From an uncultured Gammaproteobacteria bacterium (GTDB taxonomy: Bacteria; Pseudomonadota; Gammaproteobacteria; PS1; Pseudothioglobaceae): a stretch of DNA of 43,647 bases. The notes under the pieces were generated by a model that saw only the letters and a list, made by a program, of their open reading frames with translations, was not told the origin of the DNA and ran no database searches. How positions within the stretch are numbered: position 1 is the stretch's first letter; each line of letters opens with the position of its first letter. Positions 37,249 through 43,647 of this stretch are shown here, in pieces. Made by a program: the position numbers and the translations under genes. The DNA lies in contig CACDVH010000012.1 in assembly GCA_902556205.1 (NCBI GenBank), positions 1 through 43,647 on the forward strand, in the 5' to 3' direction.

Positions 37249-38491
37249 TTTAATTAACAAAATAGGTCAAAAGGCTAAGCTGGCATCTGAGTCATTGAGA
37301 ATTGCAAATACCAAACAAAAAAATAATTCTTTAATCAGTATTGCTCAACAAATTCAAGAAAACAAACAAAACATAATTGATGCTAATAATGTAGACATTC
37401 AGGCTGCTAAAAATAATAACATCGAAGATGCACTTTTAGATCGCCTGATGCTTAATGAAGAGAGACTAGATGGCGTAATAGAGAGCCTCAATCAAATCTC
37501 AACATTAAATGATCCAATTGGCAAAACATCTGAACTGATCGAGAGACCAAGTGGAATTAAGATTGGAAAAATGATGGTTCCTCTTGGAGTTATAGGCATG
37601 ATTTATGAGTCTCGTCCAAATGTGACAGTAGATGCTGCTGCACTTTGCATTAAATCTGGAAATGCTGTCATACTTAGAGGTGGATCTGAAGCCATTCATT
37701 CTAATAAGGCTCTCTATTCATGCATTAAAAGTGGACTTATTGACGCAGGATTAAATCCAAACTCAGTTCAGCTCATTGAAGTGACTGACCGCGAGGCGGT
37801 TACAGAGCTCGTAAGAGCGAGTGATTATGTTGATGCCATTATTCCAAGAGGAGGCAAAGGCCTCATTAAAAATGTAAGCAAAAATGCTTCTGTACCCGTT
37901 ATAAAGCATCTCGATGGTGTGTGTCATACTTACCTAGATATTGATGCAGACTCGCAAAAGGGTATTGATATTGCCTTCAATGGCAAAACACGTCGATACG
38001 GAGTCTGTAATGCGACAGAAACGCTATTAGTTCACAAAGATTTTGATGCAAATGCCTTGATTAAACTGATTACACTTTTGACTGATAAAGGAGTTGAAAT
38101 CAGAGGCTGTGAAAAATCTCAACGACTCTCAAGCATAATTATGAAAGCATCAGAAAGCGATTGGAAAGAGGAATACCTTGCTCCAATAATTTCTATGAAG
38201 GTTGTTGATTCGGTTGATGAGGCTATAAATCACATTAATATTTATGGATCTGCTCATACAGATGCCATTGTGACAGAGAATGATGAACATTCAAAGAAAT
38301 TCATATCTGAAGTTGACTCATCATCAGTCATGGTTAACGCTTCAACTGGATTTGCTGATGGTTTTGAGTACGGTTTAGGTGCTGAGATTGGAATTAGCAC
38401 AGGTAAATTCCATGTCAGAGGTCCAGTTGGACTAGAGGGACTAACATCACAAAAATACATCGTCATGGGTGACGGACAAATTAGGCCATAG
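37232..38491 (+). CDS. proA: Gamma-glutamyl phosphate reductase
   Basis: The second enzyme of proline synthesis reduces glutamyl 5-phosphate to the semialdehyde with NADPH. The 419-residue protein of the aldehyde dehydrogenase superfamily has the [20 protein letters not shown] segment near residue 119, the IPRGGKGLI segment near 207, and the catalytic Cys in [12 protein letters not shown] near 258. The C-terminal [15 protein letters not shown] motif is intact. Its start is inside the end of holA, and proB is not adjacent. Confidence 0.97.
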   Translation: MDSIANLINKIGQKAKLASESLRIANTKQKNNSLISIAQQIQENKQNIIDANNVDIQAAKNNNIEDALLDRLMLNEERLDGVIESLNQISTLNDPIGKTSELIERPSGIKIGKMMVPLGVIGMIYESRPNVTVDAAALCIKSGNAVILRGGSEAIHSNKALYSCIKSGLIDAGLNPNSVQLIEVTDREAVTELVRASDYVDAIIPRGGKGLIKNVSKNASVPVIKHLDGVCHTYLDIDADSQKGIDIAFNGKTRRYGVCNATETLLVHKDFDANALIKLITLLTDKGVEIRGCEKSQRLSSIIMKASESDWKEEYLAPIISMKVVDSVDEAINHINIYGSAHTDAIVTENDEHSKKFISEVDSSSVMVNASTGFADGFEYGLGAEIGISTGKFHVRGPVGLEGLTSQKYIVMGDGQIRP

Positions 38492-38503
38492 AGAGTATAA
38501 AAA

Positions 38504-39688
38504 ATGACAATTGATGAACAATTAGCAATTATTCAGAGAGGTACTGATGAGATACTCCCCCTTGATGAACTCAAGACTAAACTTAAAAAAAATAAACCTT
38601 TAAGAATCAAATTAGGCATGGATCCTACTGCTCCAGACCTTCATCTTGGTCATACTGTAGTCATCAACAAAATGAAGCAGCTTCAAGATCTTGGACACGA
38701 AATAATTTTTCTAATAGGTGACTTTACAGGAATGATTGGAGATCCAACAGGAAAAAATGTAACTCGAAAGCCTCTGACTAAGGAGGATGTTCTAGAGAAC
38801 GCCAAGACTTATCAAGATCAAATCTTTAAAATCTTGGATAAAGAAAAAACTACGATTGCTTTTAACTCAGCATGGATGAGCAAGATGAGCTCAACAGAGA
38901 TGATTTCTCTAGCATCTAAACATACTGTTGCAAGAATGCTAGAGCGTGATGATTTTTCAAAACGCTACAAAGGGGGTCAAGCAATCTCAATACATGAGTT
39001 TTTATACCCCTTAGTTCAAGGCTATGACTCTGTAGCACTCAGAGCTGACATGGAACTAGGTGGCTCAGATCAAAAATTCAATCTATTAGTTGGAAGGGAG
39101 CTCCAAAAACAGGCTGACATGGAGCCTCAAGTCATTCTGACTATGCCAATTTTAGAAGGCCTGGACGGCGTTCAGAAAATGAGTAAGTCTTTAGATAACT
39201 ATATCGGAATTGATGAAGATCCGGATAGCATGTTTGGTAAGATTATGTCGATTTCAGATGAACTGATGTGGAGATACCTTGAATTATTAAGTTTTGAGTC
39301 TCTTGAAACTATCGAATCGTGGAAAAAGGAAGTTGAGAGTGGTGAAAATCCAAGAAACATTAAGTTTCGTTTAGCTGATGAAATCATAACGCGTTTCCAT
39401 AGCAATAAAGAAGCAAAAAAATCTCAGCAAAACTTCATTGACCGTTTTGCAAAAAATCAAATTCCTGATGAAATGGATGAGTTCACATTTTCTCAAGGTC
39501 TAAAAATTGCAAACCTTCTCAAAGACTCTGACCTTGTTAACTCAACATCTGAGGCATTTCGAATGATTAAGCAGGGCGCTGTCAAGATTGATGGTGAAAA
39601 GATCAATGATAAGGATTTGACTCCAAATAAAGGAACCTCTGTCTATCAAGTTGGCAAAAGAAAATTTGCTAGAGTTACAATTAGCTAA
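38504..39688 (+). CDS. tyrS: Tyrosyl-tRNA synthetase
   Basis: A class I synthetase that charges tRNA-Tyr, 394 residues. The HIGH-like motif is [11 protein letters not shown] near residues 42-52, and the KMSKS motif is intact as [10 protein letters not shown] near 226, which places it in the group related to TyrZ rather than the E. coli KFGKT form. A C-terminal S4 RNA-binding domain starts near residue 330 ([21 protein letters not shown]). It begins 12 bases after proA and ends 33 bases before ssrA. Confidence 0.96.
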   Translation: MTIDEQLAIIQRGTDEILPLDELKTKLKKNKPLRIKLGMDPTAPDLHLGHTVVINKMKQLQDLGHEIIFLIGDFTGMIGDPTGKNVTRKPLTKEDVLENAKTYQDQIFKILDKEKTTIAFNSAWMSKMSSTEMISLASKHTVARMLERDDFSKRYKGGQAISIHEFLYPLVQGYDSVALRADMELGGSDQKFNLLVGRELQKQADMEPQVILTMPILEGLDGVQKMSKSLDNYIGIDEDPDSMFGKIMSISDELMWRYLELLSFESLETIESWKKEVESGENPRNIKFRLADEIITRFHSNKEAKKSQQNFIDRFAKNQIPDEMDEFTFSQGLKIANLLKDSDLVNSTSEAFRMIKQGAVKIDGEKINDKDLTPNKGTSVYQVGKRKFARVTIS

Positions 39689-39705
39689 ATTAAATTAATC
39701 AAGCG

Positions 39706-39711
39706 TATAAT
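39706..39711 (+). promoter_or_regulatory. -10 box of the ssrA promoter
   Basis: TATAAT lies 10 bases before the tmRNA 5' end, at the distance expected for a start just upstream of the mature end. No good -35 is visible (TTAGCT at 39681 is 19 bases away). Confidence 0.5.
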
Positions 39712-39721
39712 AGAATCATCT

Positions 39722-40071
39722 GGGGATGACATGGCTTCGACGAGGAGTTGGATTTCAAGGATGCATGTCGAGGATAAAGATTGCTCGTAAAAACATTCTT
39801 TAAATAATAGTTGCAAACGAAGACAACTACGCTTTAGCAGCATAATGCTAACCGTTACTTAGGAGTTGTCTGTACTTTTAGGATAACGGTCGCTAACAGA
39901 CTCGCCACTATTATTATTTTAGGGTAATAGGGTTAAAACCTAATCTAAAATCGCTTTCTACATCCCTGTGGGTCGGGTGGTAAAAAGTTAACTCAATAGA
40001 CCTTTACTAAGCATGTAGACTTCTTGACTGAAAGTTTTCGGACGGGGGTTCAATTCCCCCCATCTCCACCA
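39722..40071 (+). ncRNA. ssrA: Transfer-messenger RNA (tmRNA)
   Basis: tmRNA with SmpB frees ribosomes stalled on broken messages and tags the product for proteolysis. The 5' end GGGGATG pairs with CATCTCC at 40061-40067, followed by A and the encoded CCA, and the T arm GGGGGTTCAATTCCCCC is perfect. The tag frame starts at GCA 39813 and stops at TAA 39843-39845, encoding ANEDNYALAA, one swap away from the E. coli ANDENYALAA. The total of 350 bases is a normal one-piece tmRNA. The 3' end is the apparent integration site of the island that follows. Confidence 0.97.
40044..40071 (+). other. Inferred attachment site (3' end of ssrA)
   Basis: The T arm and acceptor end of ssrA is a well known target for tyrosine integrases. 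A P4-type integrase gene begins 190 bases downstream in the same direction, so this is the likely left attachment site and the integrated element has kept a complete tmRNA end. The second copy should lie beyond the window and was not found within it. Confidence 0.6.
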
Positions 40072-40154
40072 AACATCTTATCTTTAAAGCCTTTTATATC
40101 AACCTTTTATTTATTATAAACCTTTCATTGTAAGGGTTTCGGTATTTTACTAAT

Positions 40155-40190
40155 ATCTAGGTAAATCTACTAACATCTACAGAGATCTAC
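40155..40190. repeat. Four direct repeats with exact 10-base period before int
   Basis: ATCTAG at 40155, then ATCTAC at 40165, 40175 and 40185, each unit 10 bases apart. The array lies between the ssrA end and the integrase gene, where arm-type integrase sites or excisionase/AlpA sites are expected. The units are too short for a CRISPR. Confidence 0.7.
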
Positions 40191-40196
40191 TCAAAA

Positions 40197-40257
40197 TGAG
40201 TATATAATTGAGTATATATTCATTGATTAATACTTAATTGAACGATTTATATACTCA
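40197..40257. promoter_or_regulatory. TGAGTATATA repeats and inverted copy at the integrase start
   Basis: TGAGTATATAA (40197-40207) and TGAGTATATAT (40209-40219) are direct copies 12 bases apart, and TTATATACTCA (40247-40257) is the inverted copy that ends 3 bases before the integrase ATG. A protein bound here would cover the promoter and start of int, suggesting control of the integrase by AlpA or by itself. Confidence 0.55.
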
Positions 40258-40260
40258 GTA

Positions 40261-41463
40261 ATGCTTACAGACATTAAAATCAAGAACGCTAAGCCAAAAG
40301 ATAAGGATTACCCTATCAGTGATTTTGGTAATTTAAGTATTGTTATAAAGACTACTGGTTCTAAGATTTGGCAACATAGGTTCAGCATTTATCCTAATGG
40401 AAAAAGAAAAGAAGTTATTAGAAGAGGTGGTGAATATCCTTCAATGTCTATTAAAGATGCTAGAGCATGGAGAGATAATAATAAGGAATTAATCTCTCAA
40501 GGCATTACTCCTCCAAAAAAATACGAGAAACTCAAACAAGTTTCAACTGATCAAGTTACATTTAATGACATTTTTGGAAACTGGCTTCATACAATGAAGA
40601 AAATAAAGGACTGGTCAGAAGGTTATGCTACTGATACTCTACAAAGAGCTGAAATGTATATTCTTCCTAGACTTGGCAAATTACCTGTAGAAGAAATTAA
40701 TATCCATATGGTTAGAGATTTATTAATGGAAATTCAAGATACTGGAAAACTTGATACAGTGGATAAGATTAAAGGAATTGTTACTAGAGTTCTTGGACAT
40801 GCTGTTAGTAGAGGAGTAATTGAAATTAATGTTGCTTTATCCTTATCACCTGACTTATTTATCAAGAAAAAAGATAAACATTATGCTCATGCTAAAACAC
40901 CACAGGAATTAAAAGAAATATTGTTAAAACTTAGAGAAGTTAAAAGTAAACAATCAGTTAGAACTGCTTTAACTTTACTACCTCATCTATTATTAAGACC
41001 AAAAGAAGTAGTTGAATTGAAATGGGAGTACTTTGATTTTGATGAGAAGATGATAATTATTCCTGCTGAAGCAATGAAAATAAAAAAGAAGATTCATCAT
41101 GTTCCTTTAAGTAATACAACCTTCCTAATATTTAGAAATCTTAATAGTATGAGTTTAGATTCTCCTTATTGTTTTCCATCACCAACAAATAGAAGCAAAG
41201 CTATTGCTCCAGAGAGTTTGAACAAGTCTATGCGTTCAGTTGGCATTAGCAAAGAGCAATTTACTGCTCATGGAAATAGACATACAGCAGCAACAATCAT
41301 TGGTAACCATTTGTCACACATTAGAAGTGAAGTTGTAGATGCCCAGTTACATCATACGATAAGTGGAGTTAGTGGAATTTACAACCAAGCCGACTACCTT
41401 GAAGAAAGAAAAATCATGATGGAGGATTGGAGTAATTATCTAGACAATCTACTGACAGAATAG
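40261..41463 (+). CDS. int: P4-type tyrosine integrase of an ssrA-inserted island
   Basis: A 400-residue tyrosine recombinase. The N-terminal DUF4102 arm-binding domain spans about residues 1-95 (MLTDIKIKNAKPKDKDYPIS, then the YPSMSIKDARAWR motif). A core-binding domain covers 100-190. The catalytic domain has the first Arg near 246 (LLLRPKEVVELKW), HGNRHT near 337-342, the LHHT histidine near 362 and the Tyr near 374 (GIYNQADYLEERKIMM). All catalytic residues seem intact, so it should be active. It overlaps the convergent replication gene by 28 bases. Codons are strongly AT-rich. Confidence 0.95.
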   Translation: MLTDIKIKNAKPKDKDYPISDFGNLSIVIKTTGSKIWQHRFSIYPNGKRKEVIRRGGEYPSMSIKDARAWRDNNKELISQGITPPKKYEKLKQVSTDQVTFNDIFGNWLHTMKKIKDWSEGYATDTLQRAEMYILPRLGKLPVEEINIHMVRDLLMEIQDTGKLDTVDKIKGIVTRVLGHAVSRGVIEINVALSLSPDLFIKKKDKHYAHAKTPQELKEILLKLREVKSKQSVRTALTLLPHLLLRPKEVVELKWEYFDFDEKMIIIPAEAMKIKKKIHHVPLSNTTFLIFRNLNSMSLDSPYCFPSPTNRSKAIAPESLNKSMRSVGISKEQFTAHGNRHTAATIIGNHLSHIRSEVVDAQLHHTISGVSGIYNQADYLEERKIMMEDWSNYLDNLLTE

Positions 41464-42056
41464 TTCTTGGCTTGGGCATCCTTGTAACCTTTGCCTCGGG
41501 TTTTGCCTAGATAGGATAATCTATATATTGCTTTTCCTCTTTGCTCCCTAAAGCCCTCTTTCTTCTTATCTATAAAGTAGAAACAACCATCATCATCAAT
41601 ATGCTCCTTCTTTGGTATCCATAGTCTTCCATGCTTGTACCATTTGGCTTTGATATATTGAAGTAACTTTGATGGATGTTGAATCTTATTACCATTAAGA
41701 AACAAAGCAACATGATAATGCTGTTGTTTAGAAACTTCTTGCTCTCTGACCCACACATGTCCAATATCTTTCATGCGACGATATTTTTTTAGTTTAAATA
41801 GCTTGTCTTTTAGACGATTTAGAAAGATAGAGATAGTGTGATTATCGCCAGAGTATTCATCCAGGCTTAAATCAAACCTTACAACTAAGACTCTTCCGAA
41901 CTTATTTAGACAAATATCTAACTGTTCAATAGTCTTTTCAATAATGTTGGGATAAATCCCTTGAGTTTCTGATGAGTTAATAAATAAGTTCTCATCATTG
42001 AAGGTATAGAAGCAATTGTAATGTTCTTTCATTCTGCTTTTGGTTTTTGTTAGCAT
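41436..42056 (-). CDS. HUH-type replication protein, inovirus Gp2 / YagK-YfjJ-like
   Basis: A 206-residue protein resembling the YagK/YfjJ C-terminal domain family (inovirus Gp2-like), a small rolling-circle initiator group found in phages and satellites. An HxH motif is at residues 113-115 (KQQHYHVALFLNG), preceded by a VVRFDLSL strand, and a candidate nicking tyrosine is Tyr182 in RLSYLGKTRGKG. A good AAGGAA box precedes ATG 42056. It would nick the element at its origin to start replication after excision; the origin is probably the repeat region just upstream. Activity is inferred from the motif. Confidence 0.8.
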   Translation of the reverse strand: MLTKTKSRMKEHYNCFYTFNDENLFINSSETQGIYPNIIEKTIEQLDICLNKFGRVLVVRFDLSLDEYSGDNHTISIFLNRLKDKLFKLKKYRRMKDIGHVWVREQEVSKQQHYHVALFLNGNKIQHPSKLLQYIKAKWYKHGRLWIPKKEHIDDDGCFYFIDKKKEGFREQRGKAIYRLSYLGKTRGKGYKDAQAKNYSVSRLSR

Positions 42057-42103
42057 AGTAATTCCTTAATAAGATAATATGAAATACCGTTAACTAACAC
42101 TCG

Positions 42104-42171
42104 CCCCTAAGTGCTACTTTTTCCAATGATTAAATAGACTTAGGGGTTTGTATTGAGTTAAAGATAGGGGT
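42104..42171. other. Candidate replication origin with inverted repeat and iterons
   Basis: CCCCTAAGT (42104-42112) and ACTTAGGGG (42138-42146) form a perfect 9-base inverted repeat around a 25-base loop. TAGGGGT recurs at 42141-42147 and 42165-42171. The region lies directly upstream of the HUH replication gene in a 126-base gap, as expected for a rolling-circle origin. Confidence 0.45.
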
Positions 42172-42182
42172 GTGGAAACCGT

Positions 42183-42473
42183 TTAACTTTTAGAGTCATC
42201 TTTACTAACAAGATTGTCTAAATACTGCTCCAATCTTCTTGCTGATTCCTCAATTACAGAGTCATAAGAGGGGGTTACAGTAGACTTTTCAATAAGATCA
42301 ACCTTTCCCTTTGGTATAAACTCTCGTAACCTGTATCCCACTATGAAGTTAGACATTAGTTTGAGACTTGGAAAGAAGTGAAGTATCTCTTTCTTGCCTC
42401 TTTTCTTTTCTCTTAAGATAAAGTTGTATTTATCAGAATCGAGAGAGAAATTTTCATCGATAACTTTAGTCAT
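42183..42473 (-). CDS. Unrecognised island protein
   Basis: A 96-residue protein I do not recognise. The start at ATG 42473 is supported by GAGGAGG seven bases upstream and overlaps the alpA stop by 8 bases; the frame is open 9 codons further but that part lies inside alpA. The chain is basic in the first half (REKKRGKKEILHFFPSLKLM) and ends in a charged helix (ESARRLEQYLDNLVSKDD). No membrane segment or signal peptide is seen. Its place between the AlpA regulator and the replication gene suggests a role in replication or control of the element. Confidence 0.7.
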   Translation of the reverse strand: MTKVIDENFSLDSDKYNFILREKKRGKKEILHFFPSLKLMSNFIVGYRLREFIPKGKVDLIEKSTVTPSYDSVIEESARRLEQYLDNLVSKDDSKS

Positions 42474-42669
42474 TGGCTGCCTCCTCATCTCGTAAGTCAA
42501 CTCTTGATTGCAACCAAGCGTCTACTTCAGATACGAGCCAGGCAGAACCTCTCTCGCCAATTTTGATAGGTTTGGGAAACCTTCCTTGTTTAACTAGTTT
42601 ATAAACTTGTGATTTACACGTATTAATATAAAAGGCCACTTCAGTGGCCTTTAATAATTTTTTAGACAT
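42466..42669 (-). CDS. alpA: AlpA family regulator / excisionase
   Basis: A 67-residue MerR-like helix-turn-helix protein of the AlpA type. KLLKATEVAFYINTCKSQVYKLVK covers the helix-turn-helix (abbreviated: ATEVAFYINTCKSQVYKL), and GRFPKPIKIGERGSAWLVSE is the wing. Such proteins turn on integrase expression or act as excision directionality factors in P4-like satellites. A GGAG box precedes the ATG. It is first in the minus-strand unit alpA-unknown-rep and is divergent from the NERD gene. Confidence 0.9.
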   Translation of the reverse strand: MSKKLLKATEVAFYINTCKSQVYKLVKQGRFPKPIKIGERGSAWLVSEVDAWLQSRVDLRDEEAAND

Positions 42670-42862
42670 AAAGAACTAAACTCCTAACAAAAGGTACTAC
42701 ATTTAGTGCTTCAAGACATAAATATACACTATATATAGAATATAAATAAAATAGATGCAACTATTAAGGTCTAAAATCAATATAACAGCTTGAAATATAT
42801 TGGTTTTTTTGTTGTAAGATTTTTTTGATAGAGTAGCCAAAAAATAGGTTTAGAATAGAATA
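42670..42862. promoter_or_regulatory. Divergent control region of alpA and the NERD gene
   Basis: A 193-base very AT-rich stretch between alpA and the NERD gene. The alternating run ACTATATATAG near 42729 could hold the alpA -10. Toward the NERD gene, TAGAAT (42851-42856) sits so close to the ATG that a transcript from it would be leaderless, and no Shine-Dalgarno is present. I see no small gene in it. Confidence 0.35.
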
Positions 42863-43606
42863 ATGAGATTATTTAAAGGTTGGTTTGGAGAACAAAAAAC
42901 AGAACTGAACTTGTGGTTTAGTTTGGATAAAAATCTCTACCAAAGGTTTCACGATGTCATCATTTCATCTAGTAATGGAACCACGCAACTCGACCACATT
43001 CTTGTATCGCCCTATGGAGTCTTTATAGTTGAAACTAAGAATCGGACAGGTTGGATTTTTGGTTCTGAATCTCAAGCAAATTGGACTCAAGTCGTTTATA
43101 AAAAAAAGTATTCGTTTCAAAATCCTCTCAGACAAATTTATAGACACAAGAAAGTCTTATCTCAATACCTCAATATCGATGAATCATATATCGAAGGAGT
43201 AGTTTTCTTTAATGGTGATGCTCAATTCAAAACTGAGTTACCACCAAATGTATTGAATTATGGACTTGGCTCTTATATCAAACAATACAATGACATTGTT
43301 TTATCGGATACTGAGATTCAAAGGATTTGTGATTTATTAATTAGTACCGAAGGTAGAGTTTCTAAACAAGAACATCTTCAATCATTACATCAAAGGCTTA
43401 CTTCAGATACAGTATGTCCCAAATGTGGCTCTGACTTAGTTGTAAGAACAGTAAAAGGCTCAAAAAGAGGTATTCATTTTTTAGGCTGTAGCAGTTACCC
43501 CAAATGTAAATTTACAAAAGACATTCAAAGCAATAAGAAAGCGAATCTTTTGAATATTGTGATTGTTGCCTTTATGTTGATTTTGTTAATTGGCTTAGTC
43601 AACTAA
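42863..43606 (+). CDS. NERD nuclease-domain protein with zinc ribbon and membrane anchor
   Basis: A 247-residue cargo protein. The NERD domain covers about residues 5-125; the PD-(D/E)xK-like residues are Asp44 (TTQLDHILVS), Glu57 and Lys59 (FIVETKN). A topoisomerase-type zinc ribbon follows near 186-225 (CPKCGSDLVV, then GCSSYPKCKF). A hydrophobic helix ends the chain (about 230-246), so it may be membrane tethered. NERD proteins are predicted nucleases, sometimes found in defence islands; a role in phage defence is possible but unproven. No Shine-Dalgarno precedes the ATG. Confidence 0.88.
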   Translation: MRLFKGWFGEQKTELNLWFSLDKNLYQRFHDVIISSSNGTTQLDHILVSPYGVFIVETKNRTGWIFGSESQANWTQVVYKKKYSFQNPLRQIYRHKKVLSQYLNIDESYIEGVVFFNGDAQFKTELPPNVLNYGLGSYIKQYNDIVLSDTEIQRICDLLISTEGRVSKQEHLQSLHQRLTSDTVCPKCGSDLVVRTVKGSKRGIHFLGCSSYPKCKFTKDIQSNKKANLLNIVIVAFMLILLIGLVN

Positions 43607-43647
43607 CTTCTTTTTTTCCTGTTCTTCAATGTCATCAAGATTGCTTT
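43595..43647 (-). CDS. C-terminal end of a further gene cut by the window edge
   Basis: A minus-strand frame enters from the right edge and ends at TAA 43597-43595, coding SNLDDIEEQEKKKLVD. The charged helical sequence looks like a real C-terminus. It would overlap the convergent NERD gene by 12 bases. Too little is visible to name it. Confidence 0.4.
   Translation of the reverse strand, partial: SNLDDIEEQEKKKLVD

Noticed and set aside
40118-40139. Terminator of ssrA
   Set aside because: AAACCTT and AAGGGTTT can pair only with a bulge and there is no T-tract after the stem, so support is weak.
40155-40190. Possible CRISPR array
   Set aside because: The units are 10 bases with no spacer of constant length and no cas genes nearby; they fit a protein-binding array.
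40072-43647. Second copy of the ssrA 3' end as the right attachment site
   Set aside because: I looked for the ATCTCCACCA end and the GGGGGTTCAA arm downstream and found none inside the window; the element must end beyond it.

Overview
The window is AT-rich, densely packed bacterial chromosome. It is most likely from a gammaproteobacterial chemolithotrophic sulfur oxidiser of the SUP05 / Candidatus Thioglobus type. The main grounds are the sat-aprM-aprB-aprA cluster, with AprM as the membrane partner of APS reductase. Supporting points are the gammaproteobacterial orders pgsA-tRNAGly-tRNACys and ftsH-folP-glmM, and a tmRNA tag close to that of E. coli (ANEDNYALAA). The species assignment is inference; no search was run.

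Layout. 1-3023: the str operon (rpsL, rpsG, fusA cut by the window edge) on the minus strand behind a consensus promoter. 3020-7388: a low-molecular-weight tyrosine phosphatase, divergent from kdsD-murE-murF. 7423-8375: tRNAArg(ACG), pgsA, tRNAGly(GCC), tRNACys(GCA). 8407-15955: a sulfur and transport region with a SulP anion transporter, AzlC/AzlD, then sat and aprMBA ended by a clear terminator. 16052-16882: a small unknown gene and a SlyD-like FKBP. 16912-20941: a compact minus-strand block efp-epmA-ycgN-DUF2914-argG-yfcE. 21116-24310: sucC-sucD and an MFS transporter. 24305-28156: queA, a standalone RnfB-like ferredoxin, an M24 peptidase and fpr. 28258-31916: a sulfite reductase (cysI) group with DUF934 and DUF2061 genes, a divergent Lrp/AsnC regulator and a TSUP exporter. 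31965-36052: glmM-folP-ftsH with a heat-shock-like promoter. 36226-39688: holA-proA-tyrS. 39722-40071: ssrA (tmRNA).

From the 3' end of ssrA to the window edge lies the left part of an integrated mobile island. It carries a P4-type tyrosine integrase, a small HUH-type replication protein of the inovirus Gp2 / YagK-YfjJ kind, an unrecognised 96-residue protein, an AlpA-family regulator and a NERD-nuclease cargo gene. It also has short-repeat arrays next to the integrase gene and an iteron-like inverted repeat upstream of the replication gene. The island resembles a phage satellite or other small integrative element, and its right end is outside the window.

Functionally, Sat and AprBA/AprM would run sulfite to APS to sulfate with ATP gain. 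SulP and TSUP are candidate sulfur oxyanion transporters. CysI, with Fpr as a possible electron donor, could draw sulfite into biosynthesis; no cysH is seen beside it. The rest is housekeeping: envelope synthesis, translation, TCA cycle, amino acids and proteolysis. No gap longer than about 230 bases lacks a gene, and no CRISPR array, rRNA or IS element was seen.
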